Shown: in pieces, positions 1-7,520 of the stretch
Layout of the letters: every line of letters starts with the position of its first letter
How positions within the stretch are numbered: position 1 is the stretch's first letter
NCBI GenBank assembly: GCA_947258515.1
Contig: CAMYIO010000055.1
Location: forward strand, 1 to 39,109
From: an uncultured Ectothiorhodospiraceae bacterium
GTDB lineage: Bacteria; Pseudomonadota; Gammaproteobacteria; UBA9214
Reading direction: 5' to 3'
DNA length: 39,109 nucleotides
Made by a program: the position numbers and the translations under genes
The notes under the pieces: model-generated
What the model was told of the DNA's origin: nothing
What the model saw: the letters and a program-made list of their open reading frames with translations, nothing else
Database searches by the model: none

Positions 1-102
1 TTGCGAGCAAAGCGAAGCAATCTCGTTACCAGTGAATCAACGAGTTACAGATTGCTTCGTCACTTTGTTCCTCGCAATGACGAATTAATCAGAGGTTCCT
101 TA
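1..102. repeat. ~100-bp palindromic repeat, copy A (cut by window edge)
   Basis: The sequence matches, on the opposite strand, the complete copy at 27338-27452, and its right half matches 941-1003. It has two inverted arms built on ATTGCGAG...GAAGCAATCT around a short centre containing GATTCACTGG or its complement. The right end carries the tail GAATTAATCAGAGGTTCC. Such MITE-like repeats carry no gene and may move with help from elsewhere; no mobility enzyme is visible here. The repeat is open in the frame of the downstream ORF. Confidence 0.85.
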
Positions 103-405
103 AGGCAGTTTGTTATCGGTATAGTATTGTCTGGCGGTTCGGCAGGGGCACTTTATTATATTATCTCAGGCGCTGTGAGTAAGGCGCTTGAAATTGCCGA
201 AACAATTCAGAGCGAAGGGGTGCCGCTGGATGTTGAGGCAATTGCTAGCCTCGTGACAGAACAATCGCATGGTGCTGGAAGTATTTCATTGAGTATCGCC
301 AGCATTGCATTGATCGCATTCTGGTTCATCGGCATAGTTGACTTATACAGGGTGGGTCGCGTCTTGGAAAAGGTCGATGTAGCGCCGCTTGACAAGAAAA
401 CATAA
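103..405 (+). CDS. Small membrane protein fused to a repeat at its N-terminus (5' end uncertain)
   Basis: The gene body encodes about 100 residues with two hydrophobic segments, a weaker one near the start (FVIGIVLSGG...) and a strong one near the end (SIASIALIAFWFIGIVDL), followed by a short polar tail. The open frame runs back through repeat copy A to base 1 of the window, so the first ~34 codons of the open frame are repeat sequence (RHFVPRNDELIRG and so on). I see no native start codon with a ribosome binding site at the join. Either the original N-terminus was replaced by the repeat or the gene starts upstream of the window. I do not recognise the family. Function is unknown; an inner-membrane location is inferred from hydrophobicity. 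Confidence 0.5.
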   Translation, partial: RQFVIGIVLSGGSAGALYYIISGAVSKALEIAETIQSEGVPLDVEAIASLVTEQSHGAGSISLSIASIALIAFWFIGIVDLYRVGRVLEKVDVAPLDKKT

Positions 406-423
406 ACGATCGTATTCACTCGG

Positions 424-732
424 ATGCCAAAAGTGCCGCTCGGCCTCGCCTCTGATTATGGTGGCTGGTTTGGCAGGAACGGCGCTAAGCGATCATTCAA
501 GTACACCCCCTGGGGGCGATTGCGCTGGTACGAGACGTTATATTCAGTGAAATATAAGACAATTCACGATCCTATTCATATCCAGCTCAGGGAAGATGCT
601 GTTGAGCTATCGACGGCTGACGGTCGAACACTGCTTGGATGGGCAAAGAAGCATAACAGGACGATTTCAACAGGGCGCTTTGACCTGCGCCATACAATTA
701 AATGTCAGGTAGCCAGAGGAACCGGGTCTTGA
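424..732 (+). CDS. Doubtful hypothetical ORF, 102 aa
   Basis: This is an open frame without a recognisable ribosome binding site and without similarity that I recognise. The product is polar and rich in Trp, Tyr, Arg and Lys in its first half, with no signal peptide or membrane segment. Its 3' end overlaps the start region of the next membrane-protein gene by about 30 bases in another frame. It is the only long frame in this 300-base gap. It could be a decayed gene or chance; I list it only because the interval is otherwise unexplained. Confidence 0.22.
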   Translation: MPKVPLGLASDYGGWFGRNGAKRSFKYTPWGRLRWYETLYSVKYKTIHDPIHIQLREDAVELSTADGRTLLGWAKKHNRTISTGRFDLRHTIKCQVARGTGS

Positions 733-1076
733 CCACAATAATTATTGTATTTGGCGCATTAACGCTGCTAGCCGGGATCGTTATTCTTGTTAACCCGGAA
801 ATAATATTCGGATTTATAAGTAAATATATAGATAAGACAGCGCTGCAGGTGCTGGCAATTGTTGTAAGGCTGGCTCTTGGTGTATTGCTTGTATATCAAT
901 CCGGCGCTTCCAGGTATCCGCTGGTAATTGAAGTTATTGGAACGAGTTACAGATTGCTTCGTCACTTTGTTCCTCGCAATGACGAATTAATCAGAGGTTC
1001 CCTAGAAAAGTATTTGCGATACGAGGTTAAAAATACTTTGCTGCTATTCCTGACGACCGGAAAGAAATCGTCATAA
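702..1076 (+). pseudogene. Small membrane protein gene with repeat copy B in its 3' part
   Basis: Residues 10-80 form two or three hydrophobic segments in a pattern common in short bacterial membrane proteins (IIIVFGALTLLAGIVILVNPE... then VRLALGVLLVYQSGASRYPLVIEVIG). Such proteins usually continue after the SRYPL motif into another hydrophobic helix. Here, just after VIEVIG, the frame enters repeat copy B (941-1003) and reads about 21 repeat-encoded residues before a 23-residue tail. The normal C-terminus therefore appears replaced or interrupted. Two starts are possible: ATG at 702, or TTG at 729, which has a better AGAGGA ribosome binding site 8 bases upstream. Function is unknown. Whether the hybrid protein is made cannot be told from sequence. 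Confidence 0.55.
941..1003. repeat. Palindromic repeat, copy B (right half only)
   Basis: These 63 bases match the right half of copy A (about bases 39-102) almost exactly, including the tail GAATTAATCAGAGGTTCC. The left arm is absent; the unique sequence of the membrane gene abuts the middle of the repeat. The copy lies in-frame inside the ORF at 702-1076, in the same orientation and reading frame as copy A in the ORF at the window start. Confidence 0.85.
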
Positions 1077-1121
1077 AGATTCATGAGCGTTTTATTAGCC
1101 TGTACATAAAAAGGTTGTGAT

Positions 1122-1547
1122 GTGGCTGCAGAAATTCAAAAAGCTGACCCGGGAAAACGACGTAACCTCATTCTGGCCTGTGTGATTGCCTGCGTTGCAG
1201 GGTGCGTGTTGGTAGTCGTCTACGATATGCTCTTGTCATGGGCTGCCAGGGATGCGGGAGTCGAAGTTCAACGTGTGAATGTCATCATCGGTTCCCTTTT
1301 CCTGTTGACGATACCCGTTATTGCTATTTCCAGAACGATTTGGATGGCAGGCCGGGACGTAGTTAGAACCCAGCGATATCCGCCACCGGGAATGGCGGTC
1401 ATCAGGGATACTGTGGTTGTTACTGGTGCAAAAGCAAGAAGATACGGCAGCCTGCTGCAGGTTATGTCTATCTTGTTCGTCGTGCTGTCTTTTGCGGTAC
1501 CGATAGTTTTATGGCTTCTGGTATGGGAGGTCACGAATGCTGCATGA
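1122..1547 (+). CDS. Conserved hypothetical membrane protein, 141 aa
   Basis: The product has a hydrophobic helix at about residues 16-38 (ILACVIACVAGCVLVVVYDML), a second at about 51-68 and a third near the C-terminus (about 111-137). A soluble stretch between the second and third carries the motif RYPPPGMAVIRDT. The layout suggests a three-pass inner-membrane protein. The start is GTG at 1122, chosen because AAAGG lies 8 bases upstream; an ATG at 1120 is in another frame. The end overlaps the start of a 23-residue ORF (1537-1608), suggesting translational coupling. I recognise the general pattern as a conserved hypothetical but know no function. Confidence 0.7.
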   Translation: MAAEIQKADPGKRRNLILACVIACVAGCVLVVVYDMLLSWAARDAGVEVQRVNVIIGSLFLLTIPVIAISRTIWMAGRDVVRTQRYPPPGMAVIRDTVVVTGAKARRYGSLLQVMSILFVVLSFAVPIVLWLLVWEVTNAA

Positions 1548-1608
1548 TAAACTTCCAGTTATGCCAGGCAAGTTTTATGTCAAATCAGCCATGCCAGAAT
1601 GGTTTTAA
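1537..1608 (+). CDS. Short ORF (23 aa) with a strong ribosome binding site
   Basis: An ATG lies 6 bases after a clear GGGAGG and overlaps the end of the preceding membrane gene by 11 bases. The frame encodes MLHDKLPVMPGKFYVKSAM and four more residues before TAA. The initiation signal is better than for most genes nearby, yet the product is tiny, polar and unlike anything I recognise. It may be the start of a once longer gene now closed early (the next 230 bases hold no convincing ORF) or a genuine small protein. Confidence 0.35.
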   Translation: MLHDKLPVMPGKFYVKSAMPEWF

Positions 1609-1841
1609 GAATGTACCTAACCGCAAGGATTGTGAATCTGGCGGATAGATAAAGAAGCGACGCCAGGCAAAAGTCTGCGTCATAACCGCGGCACATGCCA
1701 CAGACAGATTGATCATGACCGGGCTACAATATGCGACAGAAGCCATGAACACGTGTCTCGGTACGCTGGTATGCCTCCGGCGCGATGCGGCTGTATCAGG
1801 CGAGCAGCCCACATCATTCGTTGTGAATATCGGGAGTTGTT
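1609..1841. other. Intergenic stretch without a supported gene
   Basis: I see no convincing coding region, tRNA or strong terminator here. An ORF at 1709-1990 runs into the next gene in another frame and is treated as spurious. With the truncated small ORF just upstream, the stretch may be the remains of a decayed gene. Confidence 0.4.
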
Positions 1842-2054
1842 ATGGATGGTTACGAAAAATTGGGATATTCGCTGCTGGCGATTATTGTGATCTTCTACTT
1901 GATTGCGATGTTTATAGGAATAATCGCGACATACCCCTATGGCCTTCTGGGGCTTATTTTTATAGCGGCTATGGGTGTTCTGATGATTAAGGTTTTTAAA
2001 GAACGAATCAAGAATAAAGAAGATGACTATTACTCCAGGGAGATCGATAAGTAA
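1842..2054 (+). CDS. Small membrane protein coupled to a UPF0145 gene
   Basis: A 70-residue protein with two adjacent hydrophobic helices (about residues 8-29 and 33-50) and a charged C-terminal tail rich in Lys, Glu and Asp, presumably cytoplasmic. GGGAG lies upstream of the ATG at a usable distance. Its stop overlaps the ATG of the following UPF0145 gene (TAATG), so the two are almost certainly translated together and may act together at the membrane. No function is known to me. Confidence 0.7.
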   Translation: MDGYEKLGYSLLAIIVIFYLIAMFIGIIATYPYGLLGLIFIAAMGVLMIKVFKERIKNKEDDYYSREIDK

Positions 2055-2380
2055 TGCTGATTACTACACAGGACGAATTTGCAGATTATGAAATTCTGGA
2101 AACGCTTGGTTTGGTACGGGGTAATACCGTCAGGGCGAGGCATGTCGGTAAGGATATTCTGGCAGCGTTAAGAAACCTTGTGGGTGGTGAGATCACCGAA
2201 TATACAAAAATGCTGGCGGAATCCAGGGAGCAGTCAATCGACAGAATGATTGCCGAGGCAAAGAGTAAATATGCGGACGGTATTGTTGCCATGCGGTTTG
2301 TTACCGCACCCGTCATGCAGGGGTCTGCTGAATTGCTTGCCTATGGTACAGCGGTCAAGTTGAAGCACAGGAACCCCTGA
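2054..2380 (+). CDS. UPF0145 (YbjQ-like) protein
   Basis: The 108-residue product has the UPF0145/YbjQ layout: N-terminal ITT strand, the segment YEILETLGLVRGNTV, a central helix region DILAALRNLVGGEITEYTKML, then the helix with EAKSKYADGIVAMRF and the C-terminal Gly-Thr-Ala-Val strand. The family is a small cytosolic fold, sometimes annotated as a putative heavy-metal-binding domain; no biochemical role is firmly established. Length is normal. The start overlaps the stop of the upstream membrane protein by one base, so the pair forms a coupled unit; a role at the membrane with that partner is inference. Confidence 0.85.
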   Translation: MLITTQDEFADYEILETLGLVRGNTVRARHVGKDILAALRNLVGGEITEYTKMLAESREQSIDRMIAEAKSKYADGIVAMRFVTAPVMQGSAELLAYGTAVKLKHRNP

Positions 2381-2475
2381 GAAGGAACGGGGCAGGGACA
2401 CTTTAACGGTATCAATATTGTATAAATGGCAAAAGCATCCGTGCGGGGCTGTCACCAGGCAGTGAGATAACTGCA

Positions 2476-2856
2476 ATGATGGAAACACTGATAAAGGCAG
2501 GCGGACTGTACAACCTCGTACTTGTTGTGTTTCACCTGCTGTTTTGGCGGCTCTTTAACTGGAAAGACGACCTGCGCTTATTGTCACTCAATAACAGAGC
2601 CATAATGCAGGTTGTGAACCTGAGTTTGACCCTGGTGTTTGTTCTGTTCGCCTATGTTTCACTCGCACAGGTTGACGCGTTATTAACTACGCCCCTTGGA
2701 AAGAGCCTGCTGGTATTCATGGCACTATTCTGGCTCGCAAGGTGTGTCATGCAGGTTGTATTTTTCAGGCTTGCACATTGAGGCTCCATCGCCTTTCTGG
2801 TGTTCTTTTTCGCGGGCGGTATGCTTTATGGTATCCCTGCGCTGGCTGTCATGTAA
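2476..2856 (+). pseudogene. Four-helix membrane protein gene interrupted by an in-frame TGA
   Basis: The first 101 codons encode three hydrophobic helices with the motif NLVLVVFHLLFWRLFNWKDD, typical of a conserved small membrane protein family I know only as hypothetical. The frame stops at TGA (2779-2781) after FFRLAH. Without any frame change the next 24 codons encode GSIAFLVFFFAGGMLYGIPA and four more residues before TAA at 2854-2856. That is a fourth hydrophobic helix, as expected for the family's C-terminus. A single base change (for example TGG or CGA to TGA) would explain this. It may be a point nonsense mutation, readthrough or a sequencing error. The start may be ATG 2476 or the adjacent ATG 2479. 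Confidence 0.65.
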
Positions 2857-2948
2857 CAGAGAGCCTGCGAGCCGGCTTGTTGAATGCCGCCACAGCTACG
2901 CAGTATTGCTGTAAGTGTTGTTGATGAATTCACTCGAACAGGTGCCAC

Positions 2949-3221
2949 ATGGATATAAAGGTGTTTCTCACGGTATTTATCGCGGTATTCATTGCAGAGA
3001 TCGGTGACAAGACCCAGCTGGCCACGCTGTTGTTTGCTGCGGATAAAGATGTGAGCAAGTGGACCGTATTTATGGGCGCCTCGGCAGCGCTGGTCGTGGC
3101 GGCGGGAATCGGAGTCCTGGCAGGTGGTGTAGTATCGCAATATGTCAGTGAGAGATATCTTCACTACATTGCAGGTATCGGATTTATAGGTATCGGGATT
3201 TTTACGCTCGTCAAGGCATGA
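2949..3221 (+). CDS. Half-size UPF0016 (GDT1/TMEM165-type) cation transporter
   Basis: The 90-residue protein carries the family signature E17-I-G-D-K-T-Q in its first helix and two further hydrophobic segments. UPF0016 proteins are inner-membrane transporters linked to Mn2+ or Ca2+ efflux; full-size members carry two copies of the motif. This gene encodes one copy, the usual bacterial short form, so it presumably works as a homo- or hetero-oligomer. AGGTG lies upstream of the ATG. I see no second half-size copy next to it. The substrate cannot be judged from sequence. Confidence 0.85.
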   Translation: MDIKVFLTVFIAVFIAEIGDKTQLATLLFAADKDVSKWTVFMGASAALVVAAGIGVLAGGVVSQYVSERYLHYIAGIGFIGIGIFTLVKA

Positions 3222-3337
3222 GTTGACAGAAATCAATACGCCTGTCGTGCAAACCCCTTCGTTCGCGGCTGCTGCATGAGGTTGGACATTTTGTTTATCG
3301 GGTACCAGCTAGGCCTTTCACACAAGAGGATATGAAA

Positions 3338-4537
3338 ATGAAAAATGCATTCCTGGAGATGCCTGATAAAAATGGGTATTTTGGCGAGTATGGCGGGCAG
3401 ATTATTCCGCCGCCGCTCATTGATATTATGAATGAAATCAATGATGCCTATGAACAGGTCATTCAAACAGCGTCTTTTCAGGAGGAGTTGCAACAACTTT
3501 ATACAGACTATGTCGGCCGGCCCAGTCCTGTTTATTTCGCCAAACGTCTCAGTGAAAAACAGGGCGGTGCCCGTATTTTCCTGAAGCGTGAAGACCTGAA
3601 CCATACCGGTGCACACAAGATCAATCATTGCCTTGGTGAGGCCTTGCTGGCCAAGTATATGGGTAAAACCAAGGTGCTGGCAGAGACGGGTGCCGGACAG
3701 CATGGCGTGGCCCTGGCAACAGCCTGTGCACTGGTCGGCATCGAGTGTGAAATACACATGGGTGAGGTCGACATGGTAAAGGAGCACCCCAATGTCACCA
3801 GGATGAAAATACTGGGGTGTAATCTTGTGCCCGTTACGCGCGGTACAAAAACGCTTAAAGATGCCGTCGACAGTGCATTCGAGGAATATTTGAAAGACCC
3901 TGTGAACTATATCTATGCAATCGGTTCCGTAGTGGGCCCCCACCCGTTCCCCAAGATTGTGCGCGACTTCCAGAGTATTGTTGGCAAGGAGGCAAGAGAA
4001 CAGTTCCTGGCGAGAGAGAACAAGCTGCCTGATGTACTCGTTGCCTGTGTGGGGGGTGGCTGTAACGCCATTGGTTTGTTTACCGCATTCCTGGATGATG
4101 ACGCTGTGAAAATGATTGGCGTAGAGCCGGCTGGCAAAGGCCTGGATACGGCTGAGCATGCAGCCACCCTTACCCTCGGAACCAAGGGGGCAATTCACGG
4201 CTTTGAATGCTATACCATCCAGGACAAGGAAGGTAATCCGTTACCTGTCTACTCGATTGCTTCCGGCCTCGATTACCCCGGTGTCGGCCCCCAGCATTGC
4301 TATTTAAAGGACATAAAACGTGTGGTTTATGAAACCATTGATGACAAGGAATGTCTGGATGCCTTTATGCAGTTGTCCCGTCTGGAAGGTATTATCCCTG
4401 CGCTGGAGAGTGCGCATGCCGTTGCCCACGCCATGAAAATTGCAAAAGACATGTCCAGTGAAGAAACGATACTCGTTAACCTGTCGGGACGTGGAGACAA
4501 GGATGCAGACTTTGTGGCTAACTATTTGTCGCTATAA
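3338..4537 (+). CDS. trpB: Tryptophan synthase beta chain, orphan copy
   Basis: Makes L-tryptophan from indole and L-serine using PLP. The PLP lysine sits in HTGAHKIN (about residue 94), followed by [10 protein letters not shown]. The phosphate-binding loop, usually GGGSNA, reads GGGCNA, so a Ser is replaced by Cys. The C-terminal NLSGRGDKD is intact; length (about 400) is normal. An ATG lies at 3332, but AGAGGA ends one base before it; the ATG at 3338 has a proper 7-base spacing and is preferred. No trpA, trpF or trpC lies nearby, unlike the usual gammaproteobacterial trpFBA order. The N-terminal [12 protein letters not shown] and overall wording resemble campylobacterial-type sequences more than the standard gammaproteobacterial TrpB, so this may be an acquired or second copy (inference). 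It is followed by a repeat-like palindrome. Confidence 0.93.
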   Translation: MKNAFLEMPDKNGYFGEYGGQIIPPPLIDIMNEINDAYEQVIQTASFQEELQQLYTDYVGRPSPVYFAKRLSEKQGGARIFLKREDLNHTGAHKINHCLGEALLAKYMGKTKVLAETGAGQHGVALATACALVGIECEIHMGEVDMVKEHPNVTRMKILGCNLVPVTRGTKTLKDAVDSAFEEYLKDPVNYIYAIGSVVGPHPFPKIVRDFQSIVGKEAREQFLARENKLPDVLVACVGGGCNAIGLFTAFLDDDAVKMIGVEPAGKGLDTAEHAATLTLGTKGAIHGFECYTIQDKEGNPLPVYSIASGLDYPGVGPQHCYLKDIKRVVYETIDDKECLDAFMQLSRLEGIIPALESAHAVAHAMKIAKDMSSEETILVNLSGRGDKDADFVANYLSL

Positions 4538-4600
4538 CGTCATTTCGTTCGGTAGCAGCAGATTGGTCAGTTCTGGATTCCTGCCTTCGCGGCAATGACG
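4538..4600. repeat. Imperfect inverted repeat after trpB
   Basis: Begins with CGTCATT directly after the trpB stop and ends with AATGACG, with TTCCTGCCTTCGCGGCAATG inside. It resembles the widespread intergenic repeats built on CGTCATTCCCGCGAAGGCGGGAATCC. Only one copy is in the window, so its repeat status rests on recognition. It could also help end trpB transcription, but no T-tract follows. Confidence 0.4.
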
Positions 4601-4680
4601 ATTATTCAGTTAACCAGAGTCTTGTTAACCGATTGCATCGCGGTAATTGGTTGTAAAATTAAACATCGGAAAATAATTGT

Positions 4681-5145
4681 ATGAGTAAAATATGTCCAAC
4701 AATCATAGTGCTTCTGTTGATCGTCATCGCAGGCGGTGTTTATAAATTCATTTTTCAGGGGAGTGTTACAGATGGCACTGACGGGCGCATTGCCATCCAC
4801 CTGGATGCAGGGGAGCGGGACCTGGTATTGGCGGAAATGAGAGCGTTTTTAACAAGTGTTCAACAGATTACCAGGGGCCTCTCTGAAAATGATATGACGC
4901 TGGTGGCCGAATATTCACGTAAAGTGGGTAAGGCTGCACAGGGTGAAGTGCCTGGTACTTTAATGGGAAAACTTCCCTTGCAATTCAAGCGGCTGGGCTC
5001 TGCTACCCATGCTGGATTCGATCAGTTGGCGATGGATGCTGAAGACCTGGGAGACAGCCAGTATGCCTTGTCGCAGCTGTCTGTTTTAATGCAGAATTGT
5101 ACCGCTTGCCATGCGGCCTATCGTTTCGATATTTCAGGGCAGTAA
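4681..5145 (+). CDS. Membrane-anchored c-type cytochrome (c'/c-556-like)
   Basis: A 154-residue protein with an N-terminal hydrophobic segment (about residues 5-25) acting as signal or membrane anchor, then a mainly helical exported domain. A single heme-binding CTACH (C140, C143, H144) lies close to the C-terminus, followed by AAYRF. A C-terminal CxxCH is typical of the cytochrome c' / c-556 four-helix fold, in which heme is attached to the last helix. The likely location is periplasmic, facing outward from the inner membrane. The redox partner cannot be told. The ribosome binding site is weak. The gene is alone between trpB and a DUF1499 gene. Confidence 0.75.
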   Translation: MSKICPTIIVLLLIVIAGGVYKFIFQGSVTDGTDGRIAIHLDAGERDLVLAEMRAFLTSVQQITRGLSENDMTLVAEYSRKVGKAAQGEVPGTLMGKLPLQFKRLGSATHAGFDQLAMDAEDLGDSQYALSQLSVLMQNCTACHAAYRFDISGQ

Positions 5146-5235
5146 CCCGCATTACAAGACATTCCAGTTGACCGTCAGCAGCCTTGTGACTGTCGTCAAC
5201 ACAGCCTGACCTGTTCCTGCTAGAGAAGCTTCGTT

Positions 5236-5748
5236 ATGAAAACAGCATTAATCACCCTGGCCATCATCATCGTAGCAGTGGCTGCCCTGTTTTTTATTCT
5301 GGGTGTGATGTCAAAATCAGGAAAGGCTCCGGGATTGATCGATGGGAGACTGTCGCAATGTCCTGACAAACCTAATTGCATCTGCAGCGAGCCAAAAAAA
5401 GCGAGCCATTACATTGAACCCCTTGTTATTCCGGAAAACCTCACCTTTGATATTATTCCGGCATTGAAAAATACCATCCAGGAGATGGGTGGTCATATTG
5501 AAATAGAAAGCGACAAATACATTGCGGCTACATTTTCGTCAGCCATATTCGGATTCATCGATGATCTGGAAGTCAGGATCGATTCAATGCAAAACGTGAT
5601 ACATATTCGCTCTGCGTCCAGGGTCGGCCACAGTGATATGGGTGTTAACAGGAAAAGGGCTGAATTATTCAGGAATCTGTATCTACAGAGAGTTTCAGAA
5701 CTGGCCGGGGTGTCACCCGGCACGATGCCGGAAAGCGGCGCGCATTAG
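5236..5748 (+). CDS. DUF1499 family protein with N-terminal membrane anchor
   Basis: A 170-residue protein with a hydrophobic helix at residues 5-25, then the DUF1499 domain. Family landmarks are CPDKPNCICSE near residues 42-52 (usual form PPNCVSS) and SASRVGHSDMGVNRKRAE (about residues 125-142). No biochemical function is established; members occur in many proteobacteria and in plastid-bearing eukaryotes. The anchor suggests the domain lies at the inner membrane or in the periplasm. A SOUL-family gene follows after 47 bases on the same strand, so co-transcription is plausible. Confidence 0.82.
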   Translation: MKTALITLAIIIVAVAALFFILGVMSKSGKAPGLIDGRLSQCPDKPNCICSEPKKASHYIEPLVIPENLTFDIIPALKNTIQEMGGHIEIESDKYIAATFSSAIFGFIDDLEVRIDSMQNVIHIRSASRVGHSDMGVNRKRAELFRNLYLQRVSELAGVSPGTMPESGAH

Positions 5749-5795
5749 CGCCGCGTCCGGGTTGCCATGAATGAACATCAACAGAGGCACTGCTC

Positions 5796-6425
5796 ATGAA
5801 TCGTACCCTCCGCATTATGCTTGCAGCAGCGGTCTTGAACACTGGAGTGATGGATGCCATGGCTATCGAAGAAGCGACCTACACAGTGGTGGACCGCGAC
5901 AGCAACTTTGAGGTCCGCGATTATGCCCCGCACGTTCTGGCCGAAACTGTTGTTGAAGGCGACCTTGAAGAGGCAGGTGACAAGGCATTTAACAGGCTTT
6001 TTCGCTATATCTCCGGTGCTAATCGCTCGCGTGAGAAAATCGCGATGACGGCTCCCGTTTCCCAGCAGCCAAAAGGGGAGAAAATAAAGATGACCGCTCC
6101 CGTCGGTCAGCAACGTGCTCAGGAAGGCTGGGCGGTCAGTTTCATGATGCCGTCCTCGTACACGCTGGAAACTCTCCCTGAGCCCGAGGACCCTGCCATT
6201 TCATTACGTCAGGTATCCGCTCGCCAAATGGCCGCCGTGCGCTATTCCGGTTTCTGGAGCGAGAAAGGCTACCTTCGAAACAAACAGGAACTGGAGTCGT
6301 GGATTCACGAAAGAGGGCTCACTATTGCGGGTGATCCCGTGTGGGCCCGTTATAACCCGCCCTTTACCCCGTGGTTCATGCGTCGCAACGAGATTCTTAT
6401 CCCGGTAGCAGCAGACGCTGAGTAG
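5796..6425 (+). CDS. SOUL-family heme-binding protein, exported
   Basis: The 209-residue product starts with a signal peptide ending near VMDAMA (about residue 23). The mature part has the SOUL/HEBP layout: strand FEVRDYAPHVLAET, then AFNRLFRYISGANRSREKIAMTAPV, a second KIKMTAPV, and the C-terminal PPFTPWFMRRNEILIPV. SOUL proteins bind heme or related tetrapyrroles weakly; bacterial members have no settled role. The repeated MTAPV segments are typical of the family. With the upstream c-type cytochrome and DUF1499 gene it could belong to a small heme- or envelope-related group, but this is only context. Confidence 0.87.
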   Translation: MNRTLRIMLAAAVLNTGVMDAMAIEEATYTVVDRDSNFEVRDYAPHVLAETVVEGDLEEAGDKAFNRLFRYISGANRSREKIAMTAPVSQQPKGEKIKMTAPVGQQRAQEGWAVSFMMPSSYTLETLPEPEDPAISLRQVSARQMAAVRYSGFWSEKGYLRNKQELESWIHERGLTIAGDPVWARYNPPFTPWFMRRNEILIPVAADAE

Positions 6426-6485
6426 AAAAGAGTAAAAACAGTTATAGTCACCCGATACGCAACATCACCAAGCGGATTATTATTT

Positions 6486-7487
6486 ATGATAAAAGCCTAT
6501 GCAGCAATTAAACCCGGTGGAGAACTGGCCCCCTTCGAGTATGATCCGGGTGAGTTACAGGATCACAAGGTGGAAATAGATGTTCACTACTGTGGTATTT
6601 GTCATAGTGATCTGAGTGTCATAGACAATGACTGGGACATGACACAGTACCCGGTTGTTCCCGGTCATGAAGTCGTGGGAACTATTGCCAGGGCAGGAGA
6701 ACACGTTAAACATCTGAAGGTCGGGCAGGTTGTGGGACTGGGCTGGCATTGCGGCTACTGCAATGAATGTGAGTATTGTCTGTCCGGTGATCAGAACCTG
6801 TGTGCCGACTCGCAAGCGACTGTCATCGGTCATCATGGCGGCTTTGCTGACAAGGTGCGAGCTGACGCCAACAGTGTGGTTGCTATTCCGGAGGGTATGG
6901 ACCTGGAATCAGCCGGCCCCCTGTTTTGCGGTGGCATTACAGTATTTAATCCCCTGGTTCAGTTTGATGTCAAACCAACCGACAAGGTGGCGGTGATTGG
7001 TATCGGGGGTCTCGGCCATCTGGCATTGCAGTTTCTCAATGCATGGGGCTGCGATGTGACGGCCTTCACTTCCAGCGAATCTAAAAAGAAGGAAGCATTG
7101 CAACTGGGTGCCCACCATGCGTTGAACTCCCGTGACAATAAAGAAATCGAGGCAGCAGCAGGCAGCTTTGACCTGGTGATTTCCACGGTTAATGTCAAGC
7201 TGGACTGGAATCTCTACCTGGGCACATTGAAACCACGCGGTCGTCTGCACTTTGTTGGCGCCACGCTGGACCCGCTCGATATCAATGTGTTTTCACTCAT
7301 TTTGGGGCAGCGGTCAGTATCTGGCTCTCCGGTTGGCAGTCCCGCAACCATTGCCTCGATGCTTGAATTTGCGAAGCTGCATAACATTAAGCCGGTCATC
7401 GAGAAATTCAGCTTTGATGATGTAAACGAGGCGCTCGCAAGATTACGTAGCGGCAAGGCGCATTATCGCGTTGTGCTTTGTCGTTAG
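6486..7487 (+). CDS. Zinc-dependent alcohol/aldehyde dehydrogenase (CAD/YahK-like)
   Basis: A 333-residue medium-chain dehydrogenase/reductase of the cinnamyl-alcohol-dehydrogenase group. Catalytic zinc ligands are visible at C39 (in CGICHSDL) and H61 (GHE). The structural zinc cluster uses C92, C95, C98 and C106. The Rossmann motif VIGIGGLGHLA lies near residue 170. The group reduces aldehydes with NADPH in the cytosol; E. coli YahK is a comparable enzyme. The substrate is not predictable. A UbiA-type gene follows after 33 bases on the same strand and may share the transcript. No clear ribosome binding site is seen before the ATG. Confidence 0.92.
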   Translation: MIKAYAAIKPGGELAPFEYDPGELQDHKVEIDVHYCGICHSDLSVIDNDWDMTQYPVVPGHEVVGTIARAGEHVKHLKVGQVVGLGWHCGYCNECEYCLSGDQNLCADSQATVIGHHGGFADKVRADANSVVAIPEGMDLESAGPLFCGGITVFNPLVQFDVKPTDKVAVIGIGGLGHLALQFLNAWGCDVTAFTSSESKKKEALQLGAHHALNSRDNKEIEAAAGSFDLVISTVNVKLDWNLYLGTLKPRGRLHFVGATLDPLDINVFSLILGQRSVSGSPVGSPATIASMLEFAKLHNIKPVIEKFSFDDVNEALARLRSGKAHYRVVLCR

Positions 7488-7520
7488 TGCATGGCAATGC
7501 GACATAAAAGTATTTGAACG

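Noticed and set aside
1709-1990. ORF of 93 aa overlapping the UPF0145 partner gene
   Set aside because: It overlaps a better-supported gene in another frame and its sequence has no recognisable pattern.
2779-2781. TGA as selenocysteine codon
   Set aside because: The site is in a membrane loop with no redox role expected and no selenocysteine insertion element was evident; a nonsense change is simpler.
3233-4198. ORF of 321 aa opposite trpB
   Set aside because: Shadow of trpB; no domain and no ribosome binding site.
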